This document shows positions 1 to 8,610 of a DNA stretch of 64,000 nucleotides, one piece after another. Every line of letters begins with the position of its first letter. Position 1 is the stretch's first letter. Under the pieces are notes generated by a model. The model was not told where the DNA came from, did not search any database, and saw nothing but the letters and a program-made list of their open reading frames with translations. Where the stretch lies: positions 1 through 64,000 of the forward strand of contig NZ_BAABGM010000020.1 in assembly GCF_039541575.1 (NCBI RefSeq), in the 5' to 3' direction. A program made the position numbers and the translations under genes. Source of the stretch: Fodinibacter luteus (GTDB lineage: Bacteria; Actinomycetota; Actinomycetes; Actinomycetales; Dermatophilaceae).

Positions 1-88
1 CGCACGCCTGCGCGGCCAGGTCGTGGCCGAGCTCGGTGGCCTGCGCGCGCAGGGCGGCGATCCGTTCGCGGAGCGGGCTGGTCGACAT
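1..88 (-). CDS. N-terminal fragment of an unidentified protein, possibly DUF222/HNH (13E12-type)
   Basis: An ATG on the minus strand at 88-86 opens a frame that stays open to the window edge and reads MSTSPLRERIAALRAQ and onward for 29 residues, a helical, Ala/Arg-rich start. Too little is present for a family call from sequence alone. The SOS-like box just upstream is the main clue: DUF222/HNH (13E12 repeat) genes in actinobacteria are often LexA-controlled and begin with a similar short helical segment. That assignment is inference and another SOS gene is equally possible. Confidence 0.45.
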   Translation of the reverse strand, partial: MSTSPLRERIAALRAQATELGHDLAAQAC

Positions 89-100
89 ACCCCATCATAA

Positions 101-116
101 CCGAACACATGTACGA
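101..116. promoter_or_regulatory. LexA/SOS-type box
   Basis: CCGAACACATGTACGA matches the actinobacterial SOS consensus TCGAAC-N4-GTTCGA at 10 of 12 fixed positions. It lies 13 bp upstream of the minus-strand start at 88, the right place to repress that gene. It is also about 270 bp upstream of the plus-strand gene at 388, which it is less likely to control. Confidence 0.6.
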
Positions 117-220
117 TCAGCAAGACACCGTCCACAGGCGATCTGGCGGGCAGCAGCCGTGCCGTGCCCACCCACCGGCCTCCGGGCATCCCGCTGACGG
201 CACCCGGCCCGCACCGCCGC

Positions 221-366
221 GAGCCGGACCACGCCAGGCCGGGCACGGTATCCGGGGGTTACACGCTCCCCACCCCCCGGCATCCGCAGCCGGACCACGC
301 CAGCCCGGGCACGGCATCCGGCACGCCCGGCGACACGGACCCGCCGGTTGTCTGGCGTGGTCCGAC
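221..366. repeat. Two 35-bp direct repeats plus an inverted partial copy in the leader of the 388 gene
   Basis: The segment at 221-255 recurs at 287-321 with three mismatches; the shared core is CCGGACCACGCCAG. The core returns in inverted orientation at 351-366 (TCTGGCGTGGTCCGAC, 14 of 16 complementary), 22 bp before the GTG start at 388. The inverted copy could pair with either direct copy, giving two alternative hairpins in the 5' leader, or the three cores could be binding sites for a regulator. Confidence 0.65.
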
Positions 367-387
367 CCGAGGGCGGAGAATCACGAC

Positions 388-3300
388 GTGGCCCACACCC
401 AGAACGCAGCGATCAACCTCCGCCTCGCCCAGCTCGGCCTTTCCCTCCCCGAGGGGTTCGAGGAGACCGAGTCGGCCCGCCTGGCCCGCCCCATCCTGGC
501 CCGCCAGCGCGAGCTGAGCCGCCGGCTGTCCGACCGCCTGTGCGCGGCCGACGGGCGGATCCAGGCCTTCCTCGACGACTACCTCGCCGACACCGGCGAG
601 TGCCCCCAGCTGCCGCGGCGCACCCTCGTGCTCGACGAGCCGGGGTTGGCCCGCGAGCTGTCCCTGCCCTTCGACGGCGACCGCTTCACCTCCCCGCGGC
701 TCAGCAGCTACCGGCTCGCCAACGGCGTGCTGCACAACCCGGCCAACGACCGGCGCACGACCGCCGGGGTGTTCCACATCGCCGAGGGCGGGCTCCCCAT
801 CCCCGACGACAAGATCGCCGTTCCCAAGGCGGTCTTCGCACGGCTGCTCGCCCGCGCCTTCGAGCCGCCGGAGGTCGACATGGTGCTGCCGTACTCGGCG
901 AACCAGCCGACGCCGGCCGCGTGCTTCGTCTCGCTCCACCTGCGCCCGCTCGTGTCCCCCGAGGTCCCGGGGTCGGTGCGCGAGAAGCGCATGGAGACCC
1001 GGTTCATCGTGCCCGGCGGAACCGTCGCCAACCTCGACTTCGTCGAGGGCATCTTCGGCAACGGCGGCGACCCCTACCTCCCCGAGAACGACGCGTCGCT
1101 CGCCCCCGAGACGTGGACCGGCCACACCGGGTGCGTCGTCCTCGCCCCCCACCTCACCCGCGTCACCAAGAAGGAGCTCGGGCTCCCCCACGTCGGCGAG
1201 GCGACCGACCGCCAGCAGCGCGACGGCATGTGCTGGGAGCAGGAGGACGAGCTCTACAACGGCGGGCGGGCCTTCAAGATCTGCGCACGCGACACCCGTG
1301 GCGTCATCGTCACCGTCATCGCCGACACCTACTTCGGCTACTGCAAGAAGGAGGTCAAGACCCAGATCTCTCACTCCGCCAACCTGTTCGGCAACGCCGA
1401 GGAGGAGCACTCGGGCGGCGCCCTCGTCTTCGCCAGCTACAACCTCGGCCAGGAGTACGCCGAGACCTCGGCCGGGGACGACTACAGCCTCGCCGACGTC
1501 CTCGCCCGTGACCCGCAGCGGTTCGCGCCCCAGCCCGAGGGGCACGCCCTCGACCTCGAGCAGCCGCACATCGTCCTCGTCCCGGCCAACCCGTCGTACT
1601 CGCTGCGCACGATGACCGTGTCCTGGTCCGACGGCGCCGGCGGCGGCGGCGAAGACCGCGGCGCCAGCGGAAGCGACCGCCGCTCGATCCCGCTGCGTGC
1701 CGACAAGGTCTACCTCAGCCCGAACGGCTACCGCGTCCGGGTCGCCCAGCAGCCCCACGACCGCTCCTCCTGGAGCCTCATCGGCACCGTGCCCACGGCG
1801 ACCTCCTGCCACAAGCCTGCGACCGTGTCGGGGGGCGGTAAGTCGGAGATCTCCAAGGCGATCACCGACGCCTTCATCTTCGGCTCGGCGTTCGTCGCGG
1901 ACTTCGACACCGACATGGATGCCGTCACCGCCATCCTCGACCGGGACTTCTCCCGCCGCTTCCTCGACCCGGCGCGGCACGGCACGGACCTGCGGCCGAT
2001 CCTGTCCCCCGACCGCTCGGTCGGGTCGGTCATCAAGCTGCTCACGCCGTCGCGCTCGGAGTTCACCGCCGACTACAACGCCTGGCTCACGCGCATCCCC
2101 CCGTACGTCAAGGAGCTCGTCTACGTCGTCAAGCGCTCCTACCGCCCGGAGTGGGGCGACGACTGGCGCAGCCACTTCAGCGTCGTCGAGATCGACGGCC
2201 GGCAGGGCAACTCGCTGCGGCTCGACGGTGCCAAGGTGACCCTGTCGATGCTGCGCGTCGGCTACAACGTCGACGGGTCGTGGCGCCTGTTCAGCCTGCG
2301 CCACGACTTCTCCCCGGCCGTCAAGGTGCAGACCCAGGACGACATCACCGCCTCGACCGTCGTCCCCGGCAGCCAGCTCGGGCTCGACCCGGCGCGCTCG
2401 TACAAGCTCGTCGAGAACTGCGAGAACCTCCTCTTCCAGCGCCCCGACGACGCCATCCACCGCGGCTACGACACCCAGGCCGAACGCGACATCGCCACCC
2501 CCGGCACGTTCCTGTCCAACTTCGAGCCGCTCACCCGCGCGGATGCCGTCGCGATGCGTGACGACGCCGTCACCTTCACCGCGTTCAGCGACCCGATGGC
2601 TCAGCTGCTCAGCAGGTTCGCCGACACCCCCGAGGGCGAGGGGCCGGACTACGTCGTCAGCTCGGCCAACCCGCGGATCGTCGACGGTGCGCCGACGAAG
2701 AACCCCCGCTACCTCCAGCGGCGCCCCGACCGCACCGACGCCGCGGCGACGGCGGTCGCCGAGCTCTCCGAACGGCTCGCCCGTCGGATGCCGGCCGCCG
2801 CACCGTTGCCGCGCCCCGTCGACGTCGTCGCCGCCGGCCGGCGCAACAACCCGCCCGAGGGGTCGGTGCCGGCCCTGTGCTCGTACGGACCCCTGCACTA
2901 CATGGAGCCACCCGAGCTGTTCATGGAGTTCATCTCGTCGATGACGGGCAAGTCGCCCTCGACGACGGGTGCGGGGTCCGAGGGCGCCCTCACCAAGGGC
3001 CCGTTCAACGCGATGCCCGCGATCATCGACCTCAACGCCTCCCTCCTGTCCTACGTGCTCACCGGGCACGACGGGTGGCTGTCCGCGGCCGGCTACGTCG
3101 GCCCGCACGTGCGCGTCGACCACGACTTCTCGCTCCTCGTCCCCGAGCTGTTCTCGCGGATGACGCCGGAGGAGCGCGACGCCCGCAACCTGCTCGCCGA
3201 GGGTGCCCTCGAGAAGCTCGACGACTTCGACCACGACGGCCGCCGGGTCGCGGCCAGCAGGCTCGGGTACCGGATGACAGAGAAGATGGCGACGAAGTAC

Positions 3301-3807
3301 TTCGGCCGGATCTTCCTGCACCCCGACGTCGTCTTCACCCCGGAGATGCTGCGCCCCGAGCTGCAGGACGTCGGCGTCTTCGCCGAGTCGATCGCCACGA
3401 TCGCCGCGACCCACGAGCGGGTGGCCCGGGCGTACTTCAAGGACGGCACCGTCGAGCTCGCGATCCCGCCGCTGCGCGCCCTCCTCGAGATCATGGCCGA
3501 CGGGGTCACGACCGAGGGCTGGAGCCTGGACTCCCCCGAGTTCCGGGTCCTGTTCACCCGCGACGCCGTGCTCGCCGCCGACTGGTACGCCGCGCGCCTC
3601 GACGCCAAGCAGGCCGCCGCGAGCGCCCGGGCGGATGCCGGGCTCGCCGCGATCGAGAAGTTCGTCTCGACGCCGGGCAACGAGGAGCCCTCCGCCCGGC
3701 TCGGCATGGCCGCGCGGGTCGAGGCGGCCCGGGTCGAGGCGGAGCGGCTCGCCGCCCCGCAGTTCCGCGAGCAGCTCGTCGGAACGGCGGGCAGCACTCC
3801 GCTGTAG
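388..3807 (+). CDS. Large protein resembling PPi-dependent phosphoenolpyruvate carboxykinase
   Basis: 1139 residues, about 125-130 kDa. Start taken as GTG 388 because a GGCGGAG element precedes it and the frame upstream reads as low-complexity Pro/Arg/His sequence. I see no signal peptide. Recognisable stretches are YFGYCKKEVKTQ (about residue 314), EEHSGGALVF, and CHKP-VSGGGKSE with the Gly-rich turn and Lys near 482-487, which looks like a phosphate-binding loop. Size and these motifs recall the pyrophosphate-type PEP carboxykinases described in Propionibacterium, Actinomyces and Entamoeba, which interconvert oxaloacetate + PPi and PEP + Pi + CO2 and differ from the 60-kDa GTP/ATP enzymes. 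The assignment is from memory of the family. If wrong, it is a conserved large cytosolic protein of unknown function. Monocistronic, followed by a hairpin at 3893. Confidence 0.6.
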   Translation: MAHTQNAAINLRLAQLGLSLPEGFEETESARLARPILARQRELSRRLSDRLCAADGRIQAFLDDYLADTGECPQLPRRTLVLDEPGLARELSLPFDGDRFTSPRLSSYRLANGVLHNPANDRRTTAGVFHIAEGGLPIPDDKIAVPKAVFARLLARAFEPPEVDMVLPYSANQPTPAACFVSLHLRPLVSPEVPGSVREKRMETRFIVPGGTVANLDFVEGIFGNGGDPYLPENDASLAPETWTGHTGCVVLAPHLTRVTKKELGLPHVGEATDRQQRDGMCWEQEDELYNGGRAFKICARDTRGVIVTVIADTYFGYCKKEVKTQISHSANLFGNAEEEHSGGALVFASYNLGQEYAETSAGDDYSLADVLARDPQRFAPQPEGHALDLEQPHIVLVPANPSYSLRTMTVSWSDGAGGGGEDRGASGSDRRSIPLRADKVYLSPNGYRVRVAQQPHDRSSWSLIGTVPTATSCHKPATVSGGGKSEISKAITDAFIFGSAFVADFDTDMDAVTAILDRDFSRRFLDPARHGTDLRPILSPDRSVGSVIKLLTPSRSEFTADYNAWLTRIPPYVKELVYVVKRSYRPEWGDDWRSHFSVVEIDGRQGNSLRLDGAKVTLSMLRVGYNVDGSWRLFSLRHDFSPAVKVQTQDDITASTVVPGSQLGLDPARSYKLVENCENLLFQRPDDAIHRGYDTQAERDIATPGTFLSNFEPLTRADAVAMRDDAVTFTAFSDPMAQLLSRFADTPEGEGPDYVVSSANPRIVDGAPTKNPRYLQRRPDRTDAAATAVAELSERLARRMPAAAPLPRPVDVVAAGRRNNPPEGSVPALCSYGPLHYMEPPELFMEFISSMTGKSPSTTGAGSEGALTKGPFNAMPAIIDLNASLLSYVLTGHDGWLSAAGYVGPHVRVDHDFSLLVPELFSRMTPEERDARNLLAEGALEKLDDFDHDGRRVAASRLGYRMTEKMATKYFGRIFLHPDVVFTPEMLRPELQDVGVFAESIATIAATHERVARAYFKDGTVELAIPPLRALLEIMADGVTTEGWSLDSPEFRVLFTRDAVLAADWYAARLDAKQAAASARADAGLAAIEKFVSTPGNEEPSARLGMAARVEAARVEAERLAAPQFREQLVGTAGSTPL

Positions 3808-3892
3808 GCCCGTACGTGTCCCGCCCATCGTGTGGATGCTCGCGGGAGACGCGCTCCTCGGTGGCATCGGGTACTCGGCGTGGAGACCCGGC

Positions 3893-3908
3893 GCTCGGGC
3901 TCCCGAGC
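3893..3908 (+). terminator. Hairpin after the PEPCK-like gene
   Basis: GCTCGGG-ct-CCCGAGC is a perfect 7-bp stem 85 bp after the stop codon at 3807. There is no T-run, as is usual in actinobacteria. Confidence 0.45.
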
Positions 3909-4033
3909 CCACCCCCGGCGGGTGACTGATTGTCGAACCCCTGCCGGGACCGCCCCTCACCCCGCTACCGTCGGCGGCACACCGTCCCCGCCGCGTCCAC
4001 GCCCGGTGCGGCCCGCCGCTTGGAGGCTCGTCC

Positions 4034-5542
4034 ATGACGACCCACGTGCTCGACGTCGCCCCGTCCCTGCGCCACCCCGTGGAGGTGCGGGTCGTCGACC
4101 TCGACGACCCGCTCGAGGGAGCCGAGGCGGTGAGCGTCCCCGTCACCGCCACCGGCGACGTGCCCGAGGTGCTCGGCGTCGACCGCGACGGGCTGGCCCG
4201 TGCCGGGTTCCGCCCGGTCGTCGGCTCGGCCCTGGCGTTCCCGGCCTCGGGCACCCCCGTCCTCGTCGCGGTGGGCGTCGGCGAGCTCGCCGACCTGACG
4301 ACCGCGACGGTGCGCGACGCCGCGGCGGCGTTCGCCACCGCGGTGCCCTACGACGCCCACCTCGCGACCCGCGTGCCCCGCTCGGAGGGGATGACGACGG
4401 CAGAGTCGGCGGCGGCGATCGTCGAGGGCGTGCTCCTCGCCCGGTACCGGTTCAGCCTGCGCAGCACCGAGCCGGAGACCGTCGACGTCGCGTCCCTGAC
4501 CCTCGTCGCCCCCGAGGGTGAGCGGGCCGCGGTCGAGGAGGGTGCCGCGCGAGGGCGGCTCATGGCCCGGGTGGGCATGCTCGGCCGGGACCTCGCCACC
4601 TGCCCGGCCGGCATGCTCACGGCCACCGCCATGGCCGACCTCGCCGTCGAGCTCGGACCCGACGCGGGCCTCGAGGTCGAGGTGTTCGACAAGGAGCAGC
4701 TGACCGAGATGGGCTGCGGAGGGCTGCTCGGCGTCAACCGCGGCAGCACCCAGCCGCCGAGGATGGTCCGGATGCGCTACACGCCCGAAGGGGAGCCGAG
4801 CGGACACCTGGCGCTCGTCGGCAAGGGCATCATGTACGACTCGGGCGGCATCAACCTCAAGCCGAGCGACGCGTCGCACTCGCAGATGAAGAACGACATG
4901 TCGGGGGCGGCCGCGATCCTCGCGGCGATGACCGCCCTGCGCGAGGTCGGTTGCCGGGCCCGCGTCACGGCGTACCTCATGTGCACCGACAACATGCCCT
5001 CCGGGTCCGCGATGCAGCTCGGCGACGTGCTCACCGCGCGCAACGGCAAGACCGTCGAGGTGATGAACACGGATGCCGAGGGCCGCCTCGTCATGATGGA
5101 CGGGCTCTCGCTCTCCGTCGAGGACGGCGCCGACGTCATCGTCGACGTGGCGACGCTCACCGGAGCCTGCCTGCGCACCTTCGGCACCGAGGTCGCAGGA
5201 GTCATGGGCAACGACGCGGCGGTCGTCGCCCAGGTGCGCGCCGCGGGCGAGCGCACCGACGAGCCGGTCTGGGAGCTGCCGCTCGTGCGGGCCTACCGCT
5301 CCCAGCTCGACTCGACGGTCGCGGACATGACCAACCTCGGCGGGCCCAACGCCGGGTCGATCACCGCCGGCCTGTTCCTCGAGGAGTTCGTCGCCGGCAC
5401 GCCGTGGGCGCACCTCGACATCGCCGGGACCGCCCAGGCGGAGTCCTCACGGCGCTGGGTGCAGAAGGGCCCGACCGGCTTCGCCTCCCGGCTGCTCGTC
5501 GAGCTCGCCACCTCGTTCACCGTCACCGGCAAGGGCTCGTGA
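4034..5542 (+). CDS. pepA: M17 leucyl aminopeptidase
   Basis: 502 residues, the normal length for the family. The N-terminal macro-like domain spans about 1-170 and the catalytic M17 domain 180-500. The metal-site motif VGKGIMYDSGG (Lys264), MKNDMSGAA, and the family signature NTDAEGRL at 345-352 are all present, so the dinuclear metal site and bicarbonate-binding Arg are intact. It removes N-terminal amino acids from peptides in the cytosol and usually forms hexamers. The ATG start follows TTGGAGGCTCG, a good ribosome site. It stands alone between hairpins; its 3' end converges on the META lipoprotein gene. Confidence 0.93.
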   Translation: MTTHVLDVAPSLRHPVEVRVVDLDDPLEGAEAVSVPVTATGDVPEVLGVDRDGLARAGFRPVVGSALAFPASGTPVLVAVGVGELADLTTATVRDAAAAFATAVPYDAHLATRVPRSEGMTTAESAAAIVEGVLLARYRFSLRSTEPETVDVASLTLVAPEGERAAVEEGAARGRLMARVGMLGRDLATCPAGMLTATAMADLAVELGPDAGLEVEVFDKEQLTEMGCGGLLGVNRGSTQPPRMVRMRYTPEGEPSGHLALVGKGIMYDSGGINLKPSDASHSQMKNDMSGAAAILAAMTALREVGCRARVTAYLMCTDNMPSGSAMQLGDVLTARNGKTVEVMNTDAEGRLVMMDGLSLSVEDGADVIVDVATLTGACLRTFGTEVAGVMGNDAAVVAQVRAAGERTDEPVWELPLVRAYRSQLDSTVADMTNLGGPNAGSITAGLFLEEFVAGTPWAHLDIAGTAQAESSRRWVQKGPTGFASRLLVELATSFTVTGKGS

Positions 5543-5550
5543 CCTGAGCG

Positions 5551-5571
5551 ACCGGCGACCGGCGACCGGCG
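5551..5571. repeat. 7-bp tandem repeat
   Basis: Three exact copies of ACCGGCG directly follow the aminopeptidase stop, in the convergent gap with the META lipoprotein. Probably slipped-strand expansion; no function inferred. Confidence 0.7.
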
Positions 5572-5634
5572 ACGAGCGGCCCGCGGGGAGCGGGGCGACC
5601 GGTGACCCCCGGGGCGAGGGGCGACAGCCGGTGC

Positions 5635-6048
5635 CTACTGCTCGGTGAGCGTCAGGCCCGTCGTGTCGTCCCCGAGGGTGAGGGTGTCGCCGTCGACGTC
5701 GAGGGCCGGTGAGGAGGTGAGGAACGTCGACAGCCACTCGTCCTGGGCCATGAGGGCCTCGTCGCAGGCCATGAGCGTCGAGGCCATCGGGCCCTCGACC
5801 TCGAGCGTGTCGCCGTCCCACGTCGCCGCCCCGTTCAGCGTGTTGCACCCGCCCTGAGCCGAGATCCGCCCCTCCTCGAACTGGAGCGTGATCGTGCTGC
5901 CCTCGACGATGTCGTGCCCGCGGGCCTCGGTCGAGGCGTAGGTCTTGCCCGCGAGGTCGGCGGTTGCGCTCGAGCACGCCCCGAGGGCGAGGCCGGCGCC
6001 GAGGACGGCGAGCAGGGCGATGGTGCGGGTCGTCGGGCGCTGCGTCAT
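5635..6048 (-). CDS. META-domain lipoprotein (HslJ-like)
   Basis: 137 residues. A positively charged start (MTQRPTTRT), a hydrophobic stretch and the lipobox LGAC (Cys25) predict export, lipidation and anchoring on the outer face of the membrane. The remainder is one META domain: the GGCNTLNG motif sits about residue 67 and the ACDEALMAQDEWL segment follows. META/HslJ proteins are linked to heat-shock and antibiotic tolerance in enterobacteria, but their biochemical role is unknown. GAGGAGG precedes the ATG. It is transcribed towards pepA as a single gene. Confidence 0.85.
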   Translation of the reverse strand: MTQRPTTRTIALLAVLGAGLALGACSSATADLAGKTYASTEARGHDIVEGSTITLQFEEGRISAQGGCNTLNGAATWDGDTLEVEGPMASTLMACDEALMAQDEWLSTFLTSSPALDVDGDTLTLGDDTTGLTLTEQ

Positions 6049-6151
6049 GGGGCCTCCTCGTCGGTGCGCCTCACCCTAGTGCCGCCCCGGTTCGGGCCGC
6101 TCCGCGTCGGCCGGAACCCCGGGTGTCGGCGGGGCGTGGAAGGATCCGGGC

Positions 6152-6193
6152 GTTGCGATGACTGGAGGACGAGTTGCGATGACTGGAGGACGA
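6152..6193. repeat. Exact 21-bp tandem duplication carrying the ribosome-binding site
   Basis: Two exact copies of a 21-bp unit (6152-6172, 6173-6193), each containing ATGACTGGAGGACGA, lie immediately before the TTG start at 6195. The unit duplicates the TGGAGGA ribosome site and is a whole number of codons, so it preserves any leader reading frame. Confidence 0.9.
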
Positions 6194-6202
6194 GTTGGCT
6201 GA
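6158..6202 (+). CDS. Possible 14-codon leader peptide overlapping the hydrolase start
   Basis: ATG 6158 opens a frame reading MTGGRVAMTGGRVG and stopping at TGA 6200-6202, inside the start of the hydrolase gene (TTG 6195). It is built from the duplicated 21-bp unit. Its translation could couple to the hydrolase start, or the second ribosome site could simply serve TTG 6195. No independent support for expression. Confidence 0.3.
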   Translation: MTGGRVAMTGGRVG

Positions 6203-6770
6203 CGTCGTGCTGTTCCACCACGTGCAGGGCCTCACCGAGGGCGTGCGGCGGCTCGCCGACGCGATGCGGGCCGGCGGGCACACCGTGCACACCCCCGACT
6301 TCTTCGGAGGGGCGACCTTCCCGAGCATCGACGAGGGCTTCGCGGCGGTCCGGGGCCGCGGCGAGGGGGCCCTCCACGCCTGGGCCGACGAGGTCGTCGC
6401 CGACCTGCCCGACGGCCTCGTCCTCGCGGGCGTCTCGCTCGGCGTCATGCCGGCGCAGCGGCTCGCCCAGACCCGGCCCGGCGCCCGCGGCGCCGTGCTG
6501 CTCGAGGCGTGCGCGCCACCCTCGGCGTTCGGTGGCGGCTGGCCGGCCGGCGTCCCGGTGCAGGTGCACGGCATGGAGCACGACCCCTTCTTCGGGCTCG
6601 AGGGCGACATCGAGGCCGCCCACGAGCTCGTCGCCGGGGCCGACGACGGCGAGCTGTTCGTCTACCCCGGTGACGTGCACCTGTTCACCGACTCCTCCCT
6701 GCCGTCCCACGACGCGGCCGCCACCGCGCAGGTCCTCGAGCGGGTGCTCGCCCTCCTCGCGAGGGTCTGA
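6195..6770 (+). CDS. Dienelactone-hydrolase-family alpha/beta hydrolase
   Basis: 191 residues starting at TTG. The opening strand ADVVLFHHVQG, PDFFGG, the nucleophile elbow GVSLG near residue 80, and the late Asp/His of the HLFTD segment give a complete but small alpha/beta hydrolase. The nucleophile is Ser, where classical dienelactone hydrolase has Cys, so an esterase-like activity is more likely; the substrate is unknown. No signal peptide. The duplicated leader at 6152 sets it apart from its neighbours. Confidence 0.75.
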   Translation: MADVVLFHHVQGLTEGVRRLADAMRAGGHTVHTPDFFGGATFPSIDEGFAAVRGRGEGALHAWADEVVADLPDGLVLAGVSLGVMPAQRLAQTRPGARGAVLLEACAPPSAFGGGWPAGVPVQVHGMEHDPFFGLEGDIEAAHELVAGADDGELFVYPGDVHLFTDSSLPSHDAAATAQVLERVLALLARV

Positions 6771-6855
6771 CCGCCTCCGCCCTGAGCCGAGGCCACCCCC
6801 CTTCACCCGCCCGGGGTGATGGGGCAGGCAGGGCCGAGCCACCACCATCGGAAGC

Positions 6856-8610
6856 ATGGCCGCACCCACGTCGCCGCAGGAGGCGCACCCGACCGGCGCC
6901 CTCGCCGAGTACGTCCCCGGCCTGGCGACGGTGAGGTCGTACGACCGGCGCTGGCTCGGCAAGGACGTCGTCGCCGGCCTCGTGCTGTCGGCCCTCCTCG
7001 TGCCGCAGGGCATGGCGTACGCCGAGCTCGCCGGGCTGCCGGCCGTCACGGGCCTGTACACCTCGATCCTCTGCCTCCTCGGCTACGCGGTCTTCGGCCC
7101 GTCGAGGGTGCTCGTCCTGGGACCCGACTCCTCGCTCGGCCCGATGATCGCGGCGACGATCACCCCCCTCGTGCTCGCGGGGGGCGACCCGGAACGGGCC
7201 ATCGCGTACGCGTCGGTGCTCAGCCTCCTCGTCGGGCTCGTCATGGTGCTCGCCGGCACCGCGCACTTCGGGTTCGTCGCCGACCTGCTCTCGAAGCCGA
7301 CCCAGATCGGGTACATGAACGGGCTCGCCCTGACGATCATCGTCGGCCAGCTGCCGAAGCTGCTCGGCTTCTCGGTCGACGCCGACGGCCTCATCGCCGA
7401 GGCCCGCGCGTTCGTCGAGGGGGTCGCCGACGGGGCGACCAACCCGACCGCGGCGCTGCTCGGCGTGGCCTCGCTCGCCGGCATCCTCGTGCTCTCGCGC
7501 GTCGTGCCCAAGCTGCCGGCGGTCCTCGTCGTCGTCGTCATCGCCTCGCTCACCGTCAACCTCCTCGACCTCACCGAGCGCGGGGTCGACACGATCGGCG
7601 TCATCCCGCAGGGCTTCCCGCCGCTCACCGTGCCGACCGTGCCGTGGGGCGACCTGCCCGCGCTGCTCCTCGGCGCGGTCGCGATCGCCGTCGTCGCCCT
7701 CGCCGACACGATGTCGACGGCGTCGTCGTTCGCCGCCCGCCGGGGCGACCGGGTGCGCGGCGACCAGGAGATGATCGGCATCGGCGCGGCGAACGTGCTC
7801 GCCGGGCTCTTCCAGGGCTTCCCGGTGAGCACGAGCGGGTCCCGCACGGCGGTGGCCGACCAGGCCGGGTCGAGGTCCCAGGTGACGGGGGTCGTCGGTG
7901 CGGTCGTCATCACCGTCGTCCTCGTGTTCGCGACCGGCGCGATGGAGTACGTGCCCCAACCGGTGCTCGGCGCGATCGTCATCGCCGCTGCGCTCTCCCT
8001 CGCCGACCTGCCGGCGACGCGCCGGCTCTGGCACCAGCGGCGCACCGAGTTCACCCTCTCGATCATCGCGCTGCTCGGCGTCGCGCTGCTCGGCGTGCTG
8101 CCCGGCATCCTCCTCGCGATCGCGCTGTCGATCCTCAACGTCTTCCGCCGGGTGTGGTGGCCCCACCAGGCCGAACTGGGCCGGGTCGACGGGCTGGACG
8201 GCCTGCACGACACCGACCAGTACCCGCACGCCGAGCTCATGCCCGGCCTCGTCGTGTTCCGCTTCGACGCCCCGCTCATCTTCGCGAACTCGCGGATGTT
8301 CGGGGATGCCGTACGCGCGATGGTCGAGGAGCAGCCGGACCTGCGGTGGGTGCTCGTCGCGGCCGAGCCGATGACCGACGTCGACACGACGGCGGCCGAC
8401 ATGCTCGTCGAGCTCGACGAGTGGCTCAACGCCCGGGGGGTCTCGCTGGCCTTCGCCGAGGTCAAGGACCCGGTGCGCGCCAAGCTCACGCGCTACGAGC
8501 TCGAGCGCACCATCGACCCGACCCACTTCTACCCGACCATCGACGAGGCGGTCGCCGCCTACGCCGCGCAGACCGGCGAGACCTGGCGACCGACGAAGGA
8601 GACCCCATGA
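6856..8610 (+). CDS. SulP-family anion transporter with STAS domain
   Basis: 584 residues. The SulP signature region (DVVAGLVLSALLVPQGMAYAELAGLP, about 36-61) is followed by roughly ten to twelve hydrophobic segments to about 430, and a cytoplasmic STAS domain from about 445 to 560. The family moves sulfate, bicarbonate or related anions; the substrate cannot be told from sequence. It opens an operon: its stop overlaps the next ATG by four bases (ATGA at 8607), so co-translation with a lipid kinase and a lipid phosphatase is expected. Confidence 0.9.
   Translation: MAAPTSPQEAHPTGALAEYVPGLATVRSYDRRWLGKDVVAGLVLSALLVPQGMAYAELAGLPAVTGLYTSILCLLGYAVFGPSRVLVLGPDSSLGPMIAATITPLVLAGGDPERAIAYASVLSLLVGLVMVLAGTAHFGFVADLLSKPTQIGYMNGLALTIIVGQLPKLLGFSVDADGLIAEARAFVEGVADGATNPTAALLGVASLAGILVLSRVVPKLPAVLVVVVIASLTVNLLDLTERGVDTIGVIPQGFPPLTVPTVPWGDLPALLLGAVAIAVVALADTMSTASSFAARRGDRVRGDQEMIGIGAANVLAGLFQGFPVSTSGSRTAVADQAGSRSQVTGVVGAVVITVVLVFATGAMEYVPQPVLGAIVIAAALSLADLPATRRLWHQRRTEFTLSIIALLGVALLGVLPGILLAIALSILNVFRRVWWPHQAELGRVDGLDGLHDTDQYPHAELMPGLVVFRFDAPLIFANSRMFGDAVRAMVEEQPDLRWVLVAAEPMTDVDTTAADMLVELDEWLNARGVSLAFAEVKDPVRAKLTRYELERTIDPTHFYPTIDEAVAAYAAQTGETWRPTKETP

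Noticed and set aside
259..4338. 1359-codon open frame antisense to the PEPCK-like gene
   Set aside because: Composition is Gly/Arg/Val-rich without recognisable domains, it spans two real genes, and its openness follows from GC-rich third positions.
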